Positions 32,450-43,412 of a stretch of DNA of 64,000 nucleotides are shown piece by piece. Origin of the DNA: Asparagopsis taxiformis (Eukaryota; Rhodophyta; Florideophyceae; Bonnemaisoniales; Bonnemaisoniaceae); assembly GCA_030407315.1 (NCBI GenBank), contig JALQPE010001962.1, positions 1-64,000 on the forward strand, written 5' to 3'. A model generated the notes under the pieces. That model saw nothing but the letters and a program-made list of their open reading frames with translations, ran no database searches and was not told the DNA's origin. Within the stretch, counting starts at the first letter, position 1. Each line of letters opens with the position of its first letter. Position numbers and translations under genes: made by a program.

Positions 32450-32803
32450 ATGATCATTCTTTCAAGATTAGAATCACTGCCACTATCGAATTCACACCAG
32501 ATTCAGGTGCCAGGTTCTACAATTGACTCCTCATCGATAGTAACAAAGAAGAACGCCTTTTCACTCCATGGCAGGCAAGTAATAGTCCTGTCTCAACCCG
32601 GGATAGAGTGATTTCTTCCCTCTAGATATACATACCTACTCTCCTATGTGTCCAGAGGCTCCTGGTTTGGGAGAGAAAAACATGACCAGTACTACATGAA
32701 CATAGGAAGATGGGACCGATCATTCAGAATATGGAAAACTTTTGAGAAACGATTCACAAATTATGAATGGTTGAACGCAGTTTCGTACTCAGCAGCTGGT
32801 TGA
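32450..32803 (+). CDS. Hypothetical small spliced gene (GC-AG intron)
   Basis: Exon 1 is 32450-32574 (ATG MIILSRLESL), the intron 32575-32625 (51 nt, donor AG/GCAAGT, acceptor CCCTCTAG), exon 2 32626-32803 (RYTYLLSYVSRGSWFGREKH...). The joined frame is exactly 101 codons including TGA. Exon 2 is rich in aromatic and charged residues and looks coding. A further exon may follow: TACTAAC and CACCACAG precede an open stretch at 32885. The product is not recognised. It lies between the methyltransferase and PIP-box genes of Y on the same strand. Confidence 0.42.
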
Positions 32804-33373
32804 TTCTTTAAGAAGGTAGCGCTTTCTGCCGACCAGCTAGATAAATTTTAAGTGATAACTTGATACTAACATGCACACCACAGATTTGCGAACGTATAAG
32901 ACCGGCTGGTGCACCATCACAGAAACAGTTCAGTGTGCTAAAGGGGCTTTTCGATAGCATCAGAATTCTTTAAAACGTTCAACAGCAGCAGATACGCACT
33001 GTGGCAGAATTCTTGACGTGCCAGAATCATACCGTGTCACTGATTTCCTCCTGAAGGTAAGATTTCTTCTGCAAGGCTTGCAATTTAATTTAACTCCAAC
33101 AGATCAACATGTAAGTGATTGAAGGAGTGCTCTGGAAATTTTGGCGGCAGTTGATGAATATGGTCCCCTTATCTACCAGAATACAAACATGTACATTTCA
33201 TAGATTTCCTCATTCGTTCTAGGAACCTTTTCTCACACCCAAAGTTTCCTAGTGTCTTTTTCTTGCTGAAAACCGCAGATGCCTGTGAAAGAATCTATCG
33301 TTTCTCTTTCCAATTAATCTGCAAGCACGTCATTCCTGTCTCTCCAGCCCTTTCCCGCAGTGCAAATCGAAAT
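32804..33373 (+). other. Gap with intron-like signals, gene structure unresolved
   Basis: Contains TACTAACATGCACACCACAG (~32866-32885), an open stretch ending GATTTCCTCCTGAAG at a GTAAGA donor (~33055), a second acceptor AACTCCAACAG near 33100 and a donor GTAAGTG a few bases on. These look like small exons of the adjoining genes, but I could not assemble them. Confidence 0.4.
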
Positions 33374-33982
33374 ATGGGAACAAAAGAACCACTTCCTAAA
33401 GACGTACGGGAACAAATGAGAGTCCACGCAGAGATCATTGTCTCTTCCCTTTCAAGATGTATGAAATGTGATTATGAGGTGAAATCTCATCCTGAGACGC
33501 CCCAGAATATCGCTGACGTTTCAGAACCCAACTTCAATTCTGGAAAACATACCGATGACAAGCTCAGAAACCACAGGAATAACCGACTTCTTCCAGAGAA
33601 ACCAAAACAATCTTTAGTGAGCCCAAGCAGATCAGCTACTTTGTTTCCTTCCAAATCTGGATTTGTGCAATCAAATTTGCTACGATGGTTTGATTCTGCT
33701 TCCAAGAGTTCTGCTAGTTCTTGTGGAAACCAAAATCGACAAGAATCAAATTCTCGCACGACCAATACATCGTACTCGCTGGAGACAGAATGTCCGCAAC
33801 AAACTAACCTCCCATTCCGACAAGCTAAAACAGTCTCCGAAAACGCATCACCTTCTATGCTCAAGAAGCGAAAAACATACCAAAGTCAAGAACGGAGCAA
33901 TAAATCAGGCAGAGAAAGCGAAATGAAAAAACGTAGGACGTCTGTGTTCTCGGAAATGGACGCGGACGTCCACAACCTCTAG
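33374..33982 (+). CDS. Basic PIP-box protein of element Y
   Basis: From ATG (MGTKEPLPKDVRE) about 202 residues; the frame is open ~110 bases further upstream after a CAG acceptor (33287), so a 5' exon is possible. Most of the chain is Ser/Asn/Lys-rich and disordered. Residues 99-106 read QSNLLRWF, a canonical PCNA-interacting (PIP) box Q-x-x-hydrophobic-x-x-aromatic-aromatic. The C-terminus is rich in Lys/Arg (KKRKTY, KKRRTS), suitable as nuclear localisation or DNA contact. It may tether the element's machinery to replication forks; that role is inferred from the motif alone. The last codons overlap an inverted repeat shared with the transposase upstream region. Confidence 0.6.
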   Translation: MGTKEPLPKDVREQMRVHAEIIVSSLSRCMKCDYEVKSHPETPQNIADVSEPNFNSGKHTDDKLRNHRNNRLLPEKPKQSLVSPSRSATLFPSKSGFVQSNLLRWFDSASKSSASSCGNQNRQESNSRTTNTSYSLETECPQQTNLPFRQAKTVSENASPSMLKKRKTYQSQERSNKSGRESEMKKRRTSVFSEMDADVHNL

Positions 33983-34165
33983 TACACCTAGTATTACTAG
34001 GCGGACGTCCATGTTCTCCAGTATTTTTGGATGTCCGCCTAGAACTGGACGTCCATGCGGTCTAGTACGTCTAGTATTACTAGGGCGACATTCAATGTTT
34101 CTAGTACCACGGATGTCCCCCTCGGGATGGACTTCCGCCATGTCTATGTCCACCTAGGACGGGCG
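33945..34165. repeat. Palindromic GGACGTCC / CTAGTA repeat cluster (Y)
   Basis: Alternating copies of GGACGTCC-type palindromes and TCTAGTA...TAGTATTACTAGG. The left edge matches, in inverted orientation, 49440-49475 (TCCGCGTCCAYTTCCGARAA plus ACACAGACG). Confidence 0.75.
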
Positions 34166-34199
34166 CCGGTTCAGAAATTCAAAAATTTCGACCCCAGAA

Positions 34200-35391
34200 A
34201 TTTCTGCCGCCGTGCTCGACATGGATGTCCGCATCCATCACGGCGACCACTCTATTTTTCCTTGTCGGTCGACTCCAATTTCGTCTTTAATTTTTTCATC
34301 CTCTCGCTCACACCCCCTTCCTGTTGGTGCTCACCTCCCCCGTACTGTACCTCAAACACCCCCAATACCACTCTAGCACGCATTTTCAGATACCTATCCC
34401 CGCTTCCACGGTGCACACCTCCATTCCATACCTACTTTTCTGCTCTACCGTACAGATTTCGTATAACCAGTCCTCATACTACCTCAGAATAGGGCAAAAC
34501 ACCCCCTATCTCCTCGACCATGCTCTCCCCCATCACCTTTGAAACGTATTGTTCTTCAGTACCCTCTCTCCTCTACCCTCAACCCCTCTCCTTCGCCCTC
34601 TACACAAACTTCCCCTGCAGCTTACTCTTCCAAAACCTCTCACTCCCCATCCCGTACCCGACCTGCTCCACCCCTCCCTCCCTCAGCTGCTCCATGCCCC
34701 CACGCCATCCGCATCTTCGATACCGTATACACCACCACCACCGGCCCACGCTCCCGCACTGCGGGGTGGCTCCCCCGCCGTATCCCCAGAAACCTCCCCG
34801 CTCTGAAACACATATCAACCCCCCACTTCGCACCCTTCCTCCCACTCCCCTCCCTCCCCAAATACAATAAACCCCTTCTTCTCCATCACATCCCCACTCA
34901 CCACAGCCAGAACAGACGCCACCCCCTCCCCTTCTTTCTCCTCACTTTCCTAAAAACCCCTCCTCTCGGCGCCTTCAACCGCACCCTCCTACGGTCCCAC
35001 CTAAACACCTCCTCCGCCCTCACTACCCCAACACCCCGCAGCGTCTCCCCAATCCCCATAATATGCTTGTCGGCACTCCTCTCCGAATCACAATCCATTC
35101 TAAACCCGCACTCCGTACATTTCCACCTCCCCCTGTACCATCCCAAGATTCCATCCCCCCACAGAACACATCCTCATACCACAGAAGAATTTTCTTCCTC
35201 TCATACCTCATCCTTAAAACCTCCATCAGCTCCATGTAAATTTCGATGAAAATATTTTCTCTACTATGCAATCTCAAACATGTATGAGCCTATGCCTTTC
35301 CGCTTTGTCAACCCTGAATATTGGTACTCATGTATTCATAAAATAGGGCCACCCACATCCCTATCCTGTTCTGCAAGCTTTACAAACCACT
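34200..35391. other. 1.2-kb strand-biased, pyrimidine-rich region
   Basis: The plus strand is strongly C/T-rich throughout, especially 34500-35200. On the minus strand, 34898-35277 holds short frames, one with a possible zinc-binding stretch WKCTECGFRMDC...ADKH in a purine-rich coding context. No complete gene is defined. It ends where X copy B starts (CCACTAGACGC at 35388-35398). Confidence 0.4.
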
Positions 35392-35573
35392 AGACGCATA
35401 CTCCACAACTATACAACAAACACTACTCGCTATTTCAGACGACGCGGTACACAAGTAGCGTAGTGTCAACCTTCCGTGACGCCTTCCCTGATGCGTACAA
35501 GTGGGAAACAAGTCTAGACGTATATCAGAAGTGAGTGCGGGAATTTTCGGCACAGGAGATGCTGGGCCACCAA

Positions 35574-35658
35574 ATTGATTTTTCGGAAATTTTAGAATTT
35601 CTGGGCTGGCCAGCAATGCAATCGAGCTGGACATCCACCGGACGTCCATTTCAGGTTG
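35574..35658 (+). repeat. X internal repeat, partial copy (B0)
   Basis: Counterpart of 181-263; no hairpin. Confidence 0.75.
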
Positions 35659-35905
35659 GTCGCGAGAGGGTGGGGCGGGACCATGATGAAACAAGGACCA
35701 AGACCTTTCCCTGACGTGTTGAGCCTGAAATCGACCCTTCGTGAGACGCGATTTTGGCTTACAGTTGGTGCTAATAGAAGCCAGTGATAGCCCCGATCGG
35801 GGCGGCAGCCGGCTCCGGCTTACAGTTGGTGCTTACAGACGCCAGTGATAGCCCCCGATCGGGGCCGGCGGTCGGTTCCTGGGGCCGTTGTGGCCAAATT
35901 AGACA

Positions 35906-36108
35906 CCCTGATTTGAATTAAAATTTGGGCTATTCTCAAAAACATGCACATGTGAACATGTTTTTGAGATGGGGGTGTGCCGTACTGCACAATCGACCGC
36001 CCAAATCGTTGATTTTTGCAAGATTTTTTGTGCCCGAAATTTTAGAATTTCTGGGCTGGCCAGCAGTGCATCTGAGCTGGACATCCACCGGACGTCCATT
36101 TCAGGTTG
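35906..36108 (+). repeat. X internal hairpin repeat (B1)
   Basis: Hairpin intact; the palindrome is altered to GTGCCGTACTGCAC, the same change as in B1'. Confidence 0.85.
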
Positions 36109-36405
36109 GTCGTGTGCTGCCTACATCCACGCATTACAGAAACTAAGCCAGCGGGTTCACTACTAATACAAAGTACACGGAATATGAGTAACGTGATAGG
36201 TGAGTAGTGTTTGTGTTGAGGGAGTAAGGCGGGACCATGATGAAACAGGGAAAAAGATGTCACCCAAGCATAACTTAGGCTTCAAGCCTGGAATCGAACC
36301 TTCGTAAGACGCGATTTTGGCTTACAGTTAGTGCTTACAGAAGCCAGTGATGGCCCCGCTCGGGGCGGCGGCCGGTTCCTGGGGCCGTTGTGGCCAAATT
36401 AGACA

Positions 36406-36608
36406 CCCTGATTTGAATTAAAATTTGGGCTATTCTCAAAAACATGCACATGTGAACATGTTTTTGAGATGGGGGTGTGCCGTACTGCACAATCGACCGC
36501 CCAAATCGTTGATTTTTGCAAGATTTTTTGTGCCCGAAATTTTAGAATTTCTGGGCTGGCCAGCAGTGCAATCGAGCTGGACATCCACCGGACGTCCATT
36601 TCAGGTTG
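36406..36608 (+). repeat. X internal hairpin repeat (B1')
   Basis: Extra copy not found in X copy A, sharing the altered palindrome of B1, so it arose by local duplication or exchange between repeats. Confidence 0.85.
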
Positions 36609-36882
36609 ATCGTGTATCGTGCACGTCCACCCATTACCGGAAGCAAGTAGGCGATGAAGCACGTACAAACCCAATTGTTCTGCTATTTCTACCATAGACC
36701 ATCGAGTCTAGAGATGTGAGGGAATCGTCCTGGAAATCATGCTCCAACCCACGAGGGAATGGACAATCTAGTTTGAAAGCATGGAACGGAAGTACATTAT
36801 ACTAGGTTCATAGATTGGAAGTGATAAAGGAGATGATTATATTCTCGATAATTGTTTACCAAAGTAGTAGTTGTTAAGCTAT

Positions 36883-39800
36883 CTAGCCGTCGGAAAATTG
36901 TTCTTCCTCTTCGTCCTCACTATATTCAGGATCTCCCGGCAGAATAGGCGTTATCGGCAACTGTGGAGTTGAATAGCTCAAGATGAATTTTTGACCGGTG
37001 TGAGGGTTCTCTTCTTGGGAGCTTCTGTCGTCTTCATCCGCATGATTCCGAGTTGCCCTGTCTTCGGCCTACGATCTTTCTTGACCGGGATGGGAACAAC
37101 TGTCTTGTGGCGAACATTGACAGGTGCCGGTTGACTTTGCCTGGCAGACCGGCGCGGAGCATTGGCGATTACTTCTTCTTCGAATCCCAACCGCCTGATG
37201 AAACCAAACGAAACATTGTCGGGAATCGGATACGACGCATTCCTGAAATACGTGTGATACCTCGTTGTCGTGTGTGACACAACTCTGTCGACATGCCCTG
37301 CCCCGGCATGTTGTACATGGCCGTGACCGATGAAGACTGAACGTGGCGGAACGATTACCTTCTTCAGCTTCATCGTCTTGGCGTACATATCTAATTCCAG
37401 CGCTTTGGAAAAGACGTACTTGTGGGACCCTGGACACACCCAGATAGGGAATGGGTCATCTCCGTTGGCAATAACAAAGTAACCCGGAAGTTGATCTTTG
37501 CGGTCGCGAGGAGGAACAGGGAAATCATTGTGTGGGACCTGCCGAGGACACCCCTTTCCCGTTATCAAAAACCGTCCCCCAGATGCCGGCATGACAAGTT
37601 TTTCTCCCGGTAAACCGCACTCCTCCAGCCCTATCAGCCGGACAAGGATTCCCAACCACACATCCAGCAGGGCTCGCCGCGTCACAAACTTGAACCGGTC
37701 GATATGCGTCTCATCGTTCTCGGCATAGTCAACCAGGCAGTGGCGCGTAGACGTGAAGCGAGCCCTCCCCTCATTCCGGTTCTTCTCATCTGTTTCATCG
37801 TCCCCAGTATTGACAATGGGACTCCACAGCTGCCGGTTCCCAGGGTCCTTGTGCACCTCCTCCCCCTCCCACGTTCCCAAAAAGTACCGAAACAATTCCT
37901 GGTTAGGAATTTCTTCCATGAGACCCAAGTCAAATGGGAACTTGTCCGACGCATCGAGGTAGCTTACATCCGCGAAATTGTGCATCACCGTATACCCTCG
38001 CTCGTTGATTTCCGTTCGGCAATTGTGGAAGTACGCCATACCAGTGCCGGCCTCATACGAATCCTTCCAGCTTGTAGACATTCGCGCAACCTGGGCGAAG
38101 TCCAGCCTCGAGGGTAGAAACGTCGATGTAGGCTCACACATCGCCTTGGCAGCCATCTTCCACGCTGCGAAAAACATCGGATAGATGGTGTCGATCTCGA
38201 AAACAAGATGACGAGCCCGATGTTGTTCCGGAATATGCAGCCCCTCAAACACAGGGTCCATCGCCACTTGTTTCAAATACCTCACCTCTCTGCCCTCCTC
38301 ATCGATTTCCACACTCTCCAATAACAACCTGAGCTCAATCGGGGGCAGACAGCCAACCCTCACCGATGCGATGACGTCCGCGGGACGCTGCGCCAGATGA
38401 TGCCCTTCAGCTCGGTCTTTGACTTCGAAATCGTCGGGAAGAGATGGCATCCGGTCGTCGAACAGGAGGTCGTGTTCAGAAGGAGAGTCACGAACGATGT
38501 AACCGTCTTCATCGACTTCCACTCCTTCCGGAACAGTGAATGTAATTGTCACTTCGCGGACCCCCTTGCTTTCGACTTGGCCCACGTCTGCACCCTGTTT
38601 GTCTTCCTCGTCCGAAGCGGTATGGACAGATTCTTGGTTGGAGGGAGTCGCACCAGCACGTTGGTTATCTTGGGGGACAATCTCAACGGCAGAATCGGGG
38701 GAACGGGCGGAGTCTTCGTCACCCTCATCACCGGAAACAGTGGCTTGATGTTGATCGGTGGGTTTATCAACAACGGCTTGCTCTTCTTCCCCGGCGGATT
38801 GTTGTACCGCAACCGGCTCTTCTTCCTCGAGGCGTGTGCTCCCCGTCGAGCGAAGTCGCTGTGAACGGCGGCGGATGCCATGCGAAGCAGGCTCATGTTC
38901 GACATTCCGCTGCTTCTTGTGAGTGAGTCTCACATTGGCAGCAGAAGGGCGGCGTTTGCGTCGAGCCTTAGTCTTCTTCTTCAATGTCGGATTGAAAAAC
39001 TCTTTCAAGTTGGTTTCCAAATCCTGTAAACGCGTGGTTCTCCGTCGCATTCGAACCTCACTGCTCCGGTCGTCCCCTCTATACATTGCAATGGCATTGG
39101 TGAGATGCCATTGCAACTCCTTCGGCTGCTTAACCGACCCAATTGCCATCTCTGTGCTCAGAAATGACTTGCGCATAATACTCTTTGGGCGCCCATACGC
39201 AGCGTACAGAGAATTTGCTATTGCAGTCACGCGACGGACGTATGTATAGAAGTCGTTCACGTCAAAGCGTCCATCCGGACGTCCACCATGAGCAGGGTTC
39301 GAGTACTCCGAAAGACCACGCAAGACGAAGACAAAGTTTTCTTCCAGCAACTCGCGCACTATCTTGTGGTCCAGGTGCGTTATCCCAATCTCGTTGCGGC
39401 GCTCGGAATTGTTCAGCTCACGCAACACTTCGTCGAGAACAGGATGCTTCAGCGTTGCTATAGCCAAACGCGTCCACCGCCGGGCCGTGTTCGTTGAATT
39501 CATCATCCCCATGAACTGCGCCTCGAACAATGTTCGGATGACATCAGACTCACGCAAGTCGCCAGCGTTTTCCACGTTATTTGCAACAGCAATCGTACGG
39601 ATGAACTGCTGGATGGACGACAAGATTCGAACCAGGGAGCGCTCCGTCAGTTGCGTCCCAGTCGTATGGTTCGACTCTGCACTCTTGTGGATGATCTCAT
39701 GAGGCTGAAGATCACTGTCGTCCTTGCGGCGAAGGTAGTACACATCCAGAGGCTGAGTAACCCAGCGCAAGCGGTTTGCGTCCTGTGGCAGCTTGGTTCT

Positions 39801-40838
39801 GTGCATACGGGTGAGGCGCGTGAAGTCATCGGCAATGCTATGCATAGCATTGAGACGATGCAGTCCGTCGATCACGGTCACGTTCGCATTGGCATGGAAT
39901 TTGCCATTCTGGAACAGACGCGTGTCGGCGGGCAGATGCGTGTTCTGCGACCTCAGCACCGTCACAGTGATACGCGAAGAGCTCACATACCCCACAGCCA
40001 ACATATTGTTGCGCAGGTCCTCCACGTGGTCTTCTTTCACATCCCGAAGGGTCACGGCCGGTTCCACTAGCTGCCTCACCAACACAGTCGCTCCTTCTCC
40101 GACGTAATCCGACGTCACAAACTTGGGCACCGTAATTTGCGTCCCCTGCTGCTCACGAATGCTTTCCGCCACCTCCGGTTCGTCGTCCACTTCGGTTACG
40201 TCCTGCGTAGTAGCTTCGGTGACGTTGGAGCGAGCAGGGTGCTTCGTGCCTCCACTGGAGGGTCTTGCAGAGCGAGCAGGGCGCTTCGTGCCTCCCGAAA
40301 CCGGGACGGAGCGTGCTGGATGCTTCGTACCCCCCGAACCAGTGATTTCGCCTGCCGGACCGGTACTGGGCATCCGTCCCGAGCTGGCCTGGTTCGTCGC
40401 TGCGTTGAAGTTTGACGCTGCAGCAGGGGTACGAATGTCGCTAGGGCCATCCTCCGCAGCGGGGCGCATCATCCGAGTATCCCAAGGGTAAAACGCCGCG
40501 GCGTATGCTCCACCCATCGTCTCCGGCGGTCCCTCGGCGCCATCAAACATGTACGGGAACGGGAGGTCCTTGAACTTGTCCTTAGTCGCAATGTTGCGCA
40601 CGACGATATAGTCGGCCTCGTCGGTTTCCGGCAGCTTGTGGTTGTGCAGCGTGCGCGGAAGGCCAACATCGCCACCAGCAGTGCTCACCGAAGCCGTCCC
40701 AATATGCACAGCCGCACCGTCCACGTCCGCAAACAAATTGACATCGACGCCGCGCTTGAGTCCGCGCGACTCCGCTGACGCGCTCACTTGATCGCCGCAA
40801 ACCGTTGAAAACAAACTGCTGAAATGCGTATCCGCCAT
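36883..40838 (-). CDS. ORF1 of X, copy B: ParB-like domain fused to 2OG/Fe(II) dioxygenase-like domain
   Basis: I start at ATG 40838 (MADTHF); an ATG 40 codons upstream is also open. Residues ~93-124 carry a short module with GPPETMGG shared with the Y methyltransferase. Residues ~255-400 are ParB/Srx-like, with VIDGLHRLNA (D324, H327, R328). A helical region follows, then ETNLKEFF (608-615), a PIP-like box, and a basic plus acidic linker (~620-780). The C-terminal third looks like a phytanoyl-hydroxylase-type double-stranded beta-helix: HND (H1103, D1105), PGSH, the distal His of QHAGAGH (H1177) and an Arg (R1193) suited to 2-oxoglutarate. Substrate unknown; a modified base, histone or lipid is possible. 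A small indel near 36995 ends the frame at 36978; the other frame gives an acidic tail to TAG at 36883-36885, probably the true end. Divergent from ORF2. Confidence 0.82.
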
Positions 40839-41184
40839 GATTGTTGAGTTGGAAAGTAAAAGAGATGGTTGACGTTGACGTATTCGAGTGATGTGGATGG
40901 TAGGTTTCACGTTGCTTGAAGAATGGTCGTGAACGCCAATCGCTGGAAATAATAACACAATACAACCGAAATTTTGTTAGGTACACACCTATCGTGACCG
41001 CTGGAATGCAAGACAGGCAATCGAGATGTGAGTGTCCGTTCGGAACGGGCCCGAGTCGGGCTCTCGAAACCTGACGAGGTGGCGTGAAGCAGGCAGTGTC
41101 CTTGATGTGTAATGTGTTAAAATTACAGCTGTCAAGCTAGGCGGCTTTTGGGGCGGCTGCGAGCACCCCTTTATCCGGGGAACA

Positions 41185-41388
41185 CCCTGATTTGAGTTAA
41201 AATTTGGGCTATTCTCAAAAACATGCACATGTGAACATGTTTTTGAGATGGGGGTGTGCCGTACGGCACAATCGACCCGCCCAAATCGTTGATTTTTGCA
41301 AGATTTTTTGTGCCCGAAATTTTAGAATTTCTGGGCTGGCCAGCAGTGCAATCGAGCTGGACATCCACCGGACGTCCATTTCAGGTTG
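41185..41388 (+). repeat. X internal hairpin repeat (B2)
   Basis: Counterpart of A2; hairpin and GTGCCGTACGGCAC intact. Confidence 0.85.
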
Positions 41389-41687
41389 ATCGTGTGCTGC
41401 CTACATCCACGCATTGCAGTAACTAAGCAGGCGGGATCACTACTAATATAAAGTGCACGGAATATGAGTAACGTGATGGGTGAGTAGTGTTTGTGTTGAG
41501 GGAGTAAGGCGGGACCATTATGAAACACGGAAGAAGATGCGTACCTAGCATAACTTAGGCTTGAAGCCTGGAATCGACCCATCTTTCGGCGCCATTTAGC
41601 CTTACAGTTAGTGCTTACAGAAGCCAGTGATGACCCCGCTCGGGGCGGCGGCTCCGGTTCCTGGGGCCGTTGTGGCCAAATTAGACA

Positions 41688-41855
41688 CCCTGATTTGAAT
41701 TAAAATTTGGGCTATTCTCAAAAACATGCACATGTGAACATGTTTTTGAGATGGGGGTGTGCCGTACGGCACTTTCGACCGCCTAAATCGATAAAATTTT
41801 GCAATTTTTTTCCTGCCCGAAATTCTACAAGTTCTGGGCTGGCCAGTAATGCATT
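41688..41855 (+). repeat. X internal hairpin repeat (B3), 3'-truncated
   Basis: Counterpart of A3; truncated at the same point. Confidence 0.85.
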
Positions 41856-42344
41856 AGCTATCTCCTCTAAACCGATTCTAACAAGCAGAAAGAATCCTCT
41901 CCTTCATGACGATGCTCTCCATCGTCTTTTCGAAGCCATTTCCGTACGAAAAATAATCGAAAAACATATTTGACTTTAACCTAACAGCTATCGCGAGCAC
42001 CGTACTCAGCTATATTTCCTCTGTAATTTCCTTCCTCCAACCAATCAATAGCCGCTTGGTCACAGGCTTAAAAGCCTTCCACTATCTGTCCTATCCATCG
42101 AAGACCCTCGGAGGGTTCGATCCAGGCCTTGATCACCCATGATGGGTGTGCAACCCGAGAAAATGAAAATGGAACATATTGCGACAGGGACGAGATATCA
42201 TTCCATGAAAGAGAACTTCTCTTTCGTTTACTTTTTCTAACAAGATTCTAAACGTCTACAAACCCTATGTCGTCCGTCCGTTTTCATCCCGGAGAGATGT
42301 GGATGTGAGGTAAGACGCAGTGGTGATGTTGTGTTGATTCCCAC

Positions 42345-42605
42345 AGACGGAAGTGGAGGAGGTGGCTACGGAGGAAGCCTGGAGAACTTGTCCGGTACTG
42401 ACATCTCACATGTTGCCATTAACGGAGGTGGTGGAGGAGGCTATGGTGCAAGCCTGGAGAACATGTGACTCACATCTCGCAGATGTCAGTACCCATGGAT
42501 GAGAAGAAAAGCATGTTGAGGTGCGGTTCGGATATTCGATCCATTAACGGAGGTGGTGGAGGAGGCTATGGTGGAAGCCTGGAGAAGAATAGAGTAGTCC
42601 TATAC
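42345..42605 (+). repeat. GGA-rich tandem repeat (copy B)
   Basis: Counterpart of 6490-6830 with fewer bases between units and without the right arm of the 43-bp palindrome. Confidence 0.65.
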
Positions 42606-42607
42606 CC

Positions 42608-42856
42608 ATGGATCACAAGAAGACGTTGTTGGGCTCCTTTTCGAAGCCCATTCGTCTCTTGAATAAATTTAGCACCCAAATCATATACGATTGCCGAGTT
42701 GACACCCCGTATGTCTCGTTGGTAGAAATAGCAGGGGTTCCACCACTCAGCTGGCGGGAAGTAGTTACTGATTATATGAGATATGGCTTAGCTCCCGCCA
42801 AAACCGATAGCTCTGGGCTCAGGTTCTCCAAATGTGGTTATACGAATGTGTTCTGA
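42608..42856 (+). CDS. Hypothetical 82-residue protein in X (copy B)
   Basis: Same length and frame as 6829-7077 with two residue changes (FSTQIIYDC for FSTRIIYNC). No family recognised; coding status uncertain. Confidence 0.3.
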   Translation: MDHKKTLLGSFSKPIRLLNKFSTQIIYDCRVDTPYVSLVEIAGVPPLSWREVVTDYMRYGLAPAKTDSSGLRFSKCGYTNVF

Positions 42857-42882
42857 CAATGCTAGAAGACGAATATCTGCAT

Positions 42883-43062
42883 CCTGATTTGAATTAAAAT
42901 TTGGCTATTCTCAAAAACATGCACATGTGAACATGTTTTTGAGATGGGGGTGTGCCGTACGGCACAATCGACCGCCCAAATCGATGTTTTTTTGCAATAT
43001 TTTTGCTGCCCGAAATTGTAGAATTTCTGGTCTGGCCAGCAATGCATCTGAGCTGGACATCC
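42883..43062 (+). repeat. X internal hairpin repeat (B4)
   Basis: Counterpart of A4, ~350 bp upstream of ORF2; hairpin and palindrome intact. Confidence 0.85.
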
Positions 43063-43412
43063 CCATGTCCAGTGGCCGTCCGGATGTCGCTCACCTGGTA
43101 AGCGTGATGCACCTGTGACAACCTATGTGACTGCAGTCACAGCCGCCATGGCGGCCGTGCAGTACAACCCTCAAAGACAGGGAATCACAATCTTTTTAAA
43201 ATTTTTGTCTACCACGTATCCGTCACAACTTATTACCTACACCGGTTACGGGTTTCAAGACCTTTCCAGTGCTGTGTACCCGTATACTCTGTTCCGTTCG
43301 ATATCAACCAGTGTTCCTCACGAAAGAGTGCAAACGTCACGAGATACGTCGTCAAATTTGACTGTCTCGCCGAGCGGTCGCCATCCTGTACCGAATTTCC
43401 ACTCATTCCATT

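Noticed and set aside
34539..35249. 236-residue Pro/Ser/His-rich protein on the plus strand
   Set aside because: The frame is a by-product of pyrimidine-rich DNA; composition is low-complexity with no domain or conserved motif.
36883..38000. Calling the oxygenase domain TET/JBP
   Set aside because: The HND...PGSH...QHAG layout looks more like generic phytanoyl-hydroxylase-type enzymes; no motif specific to TET/JBP could be seen, so the narrower name is not supported.
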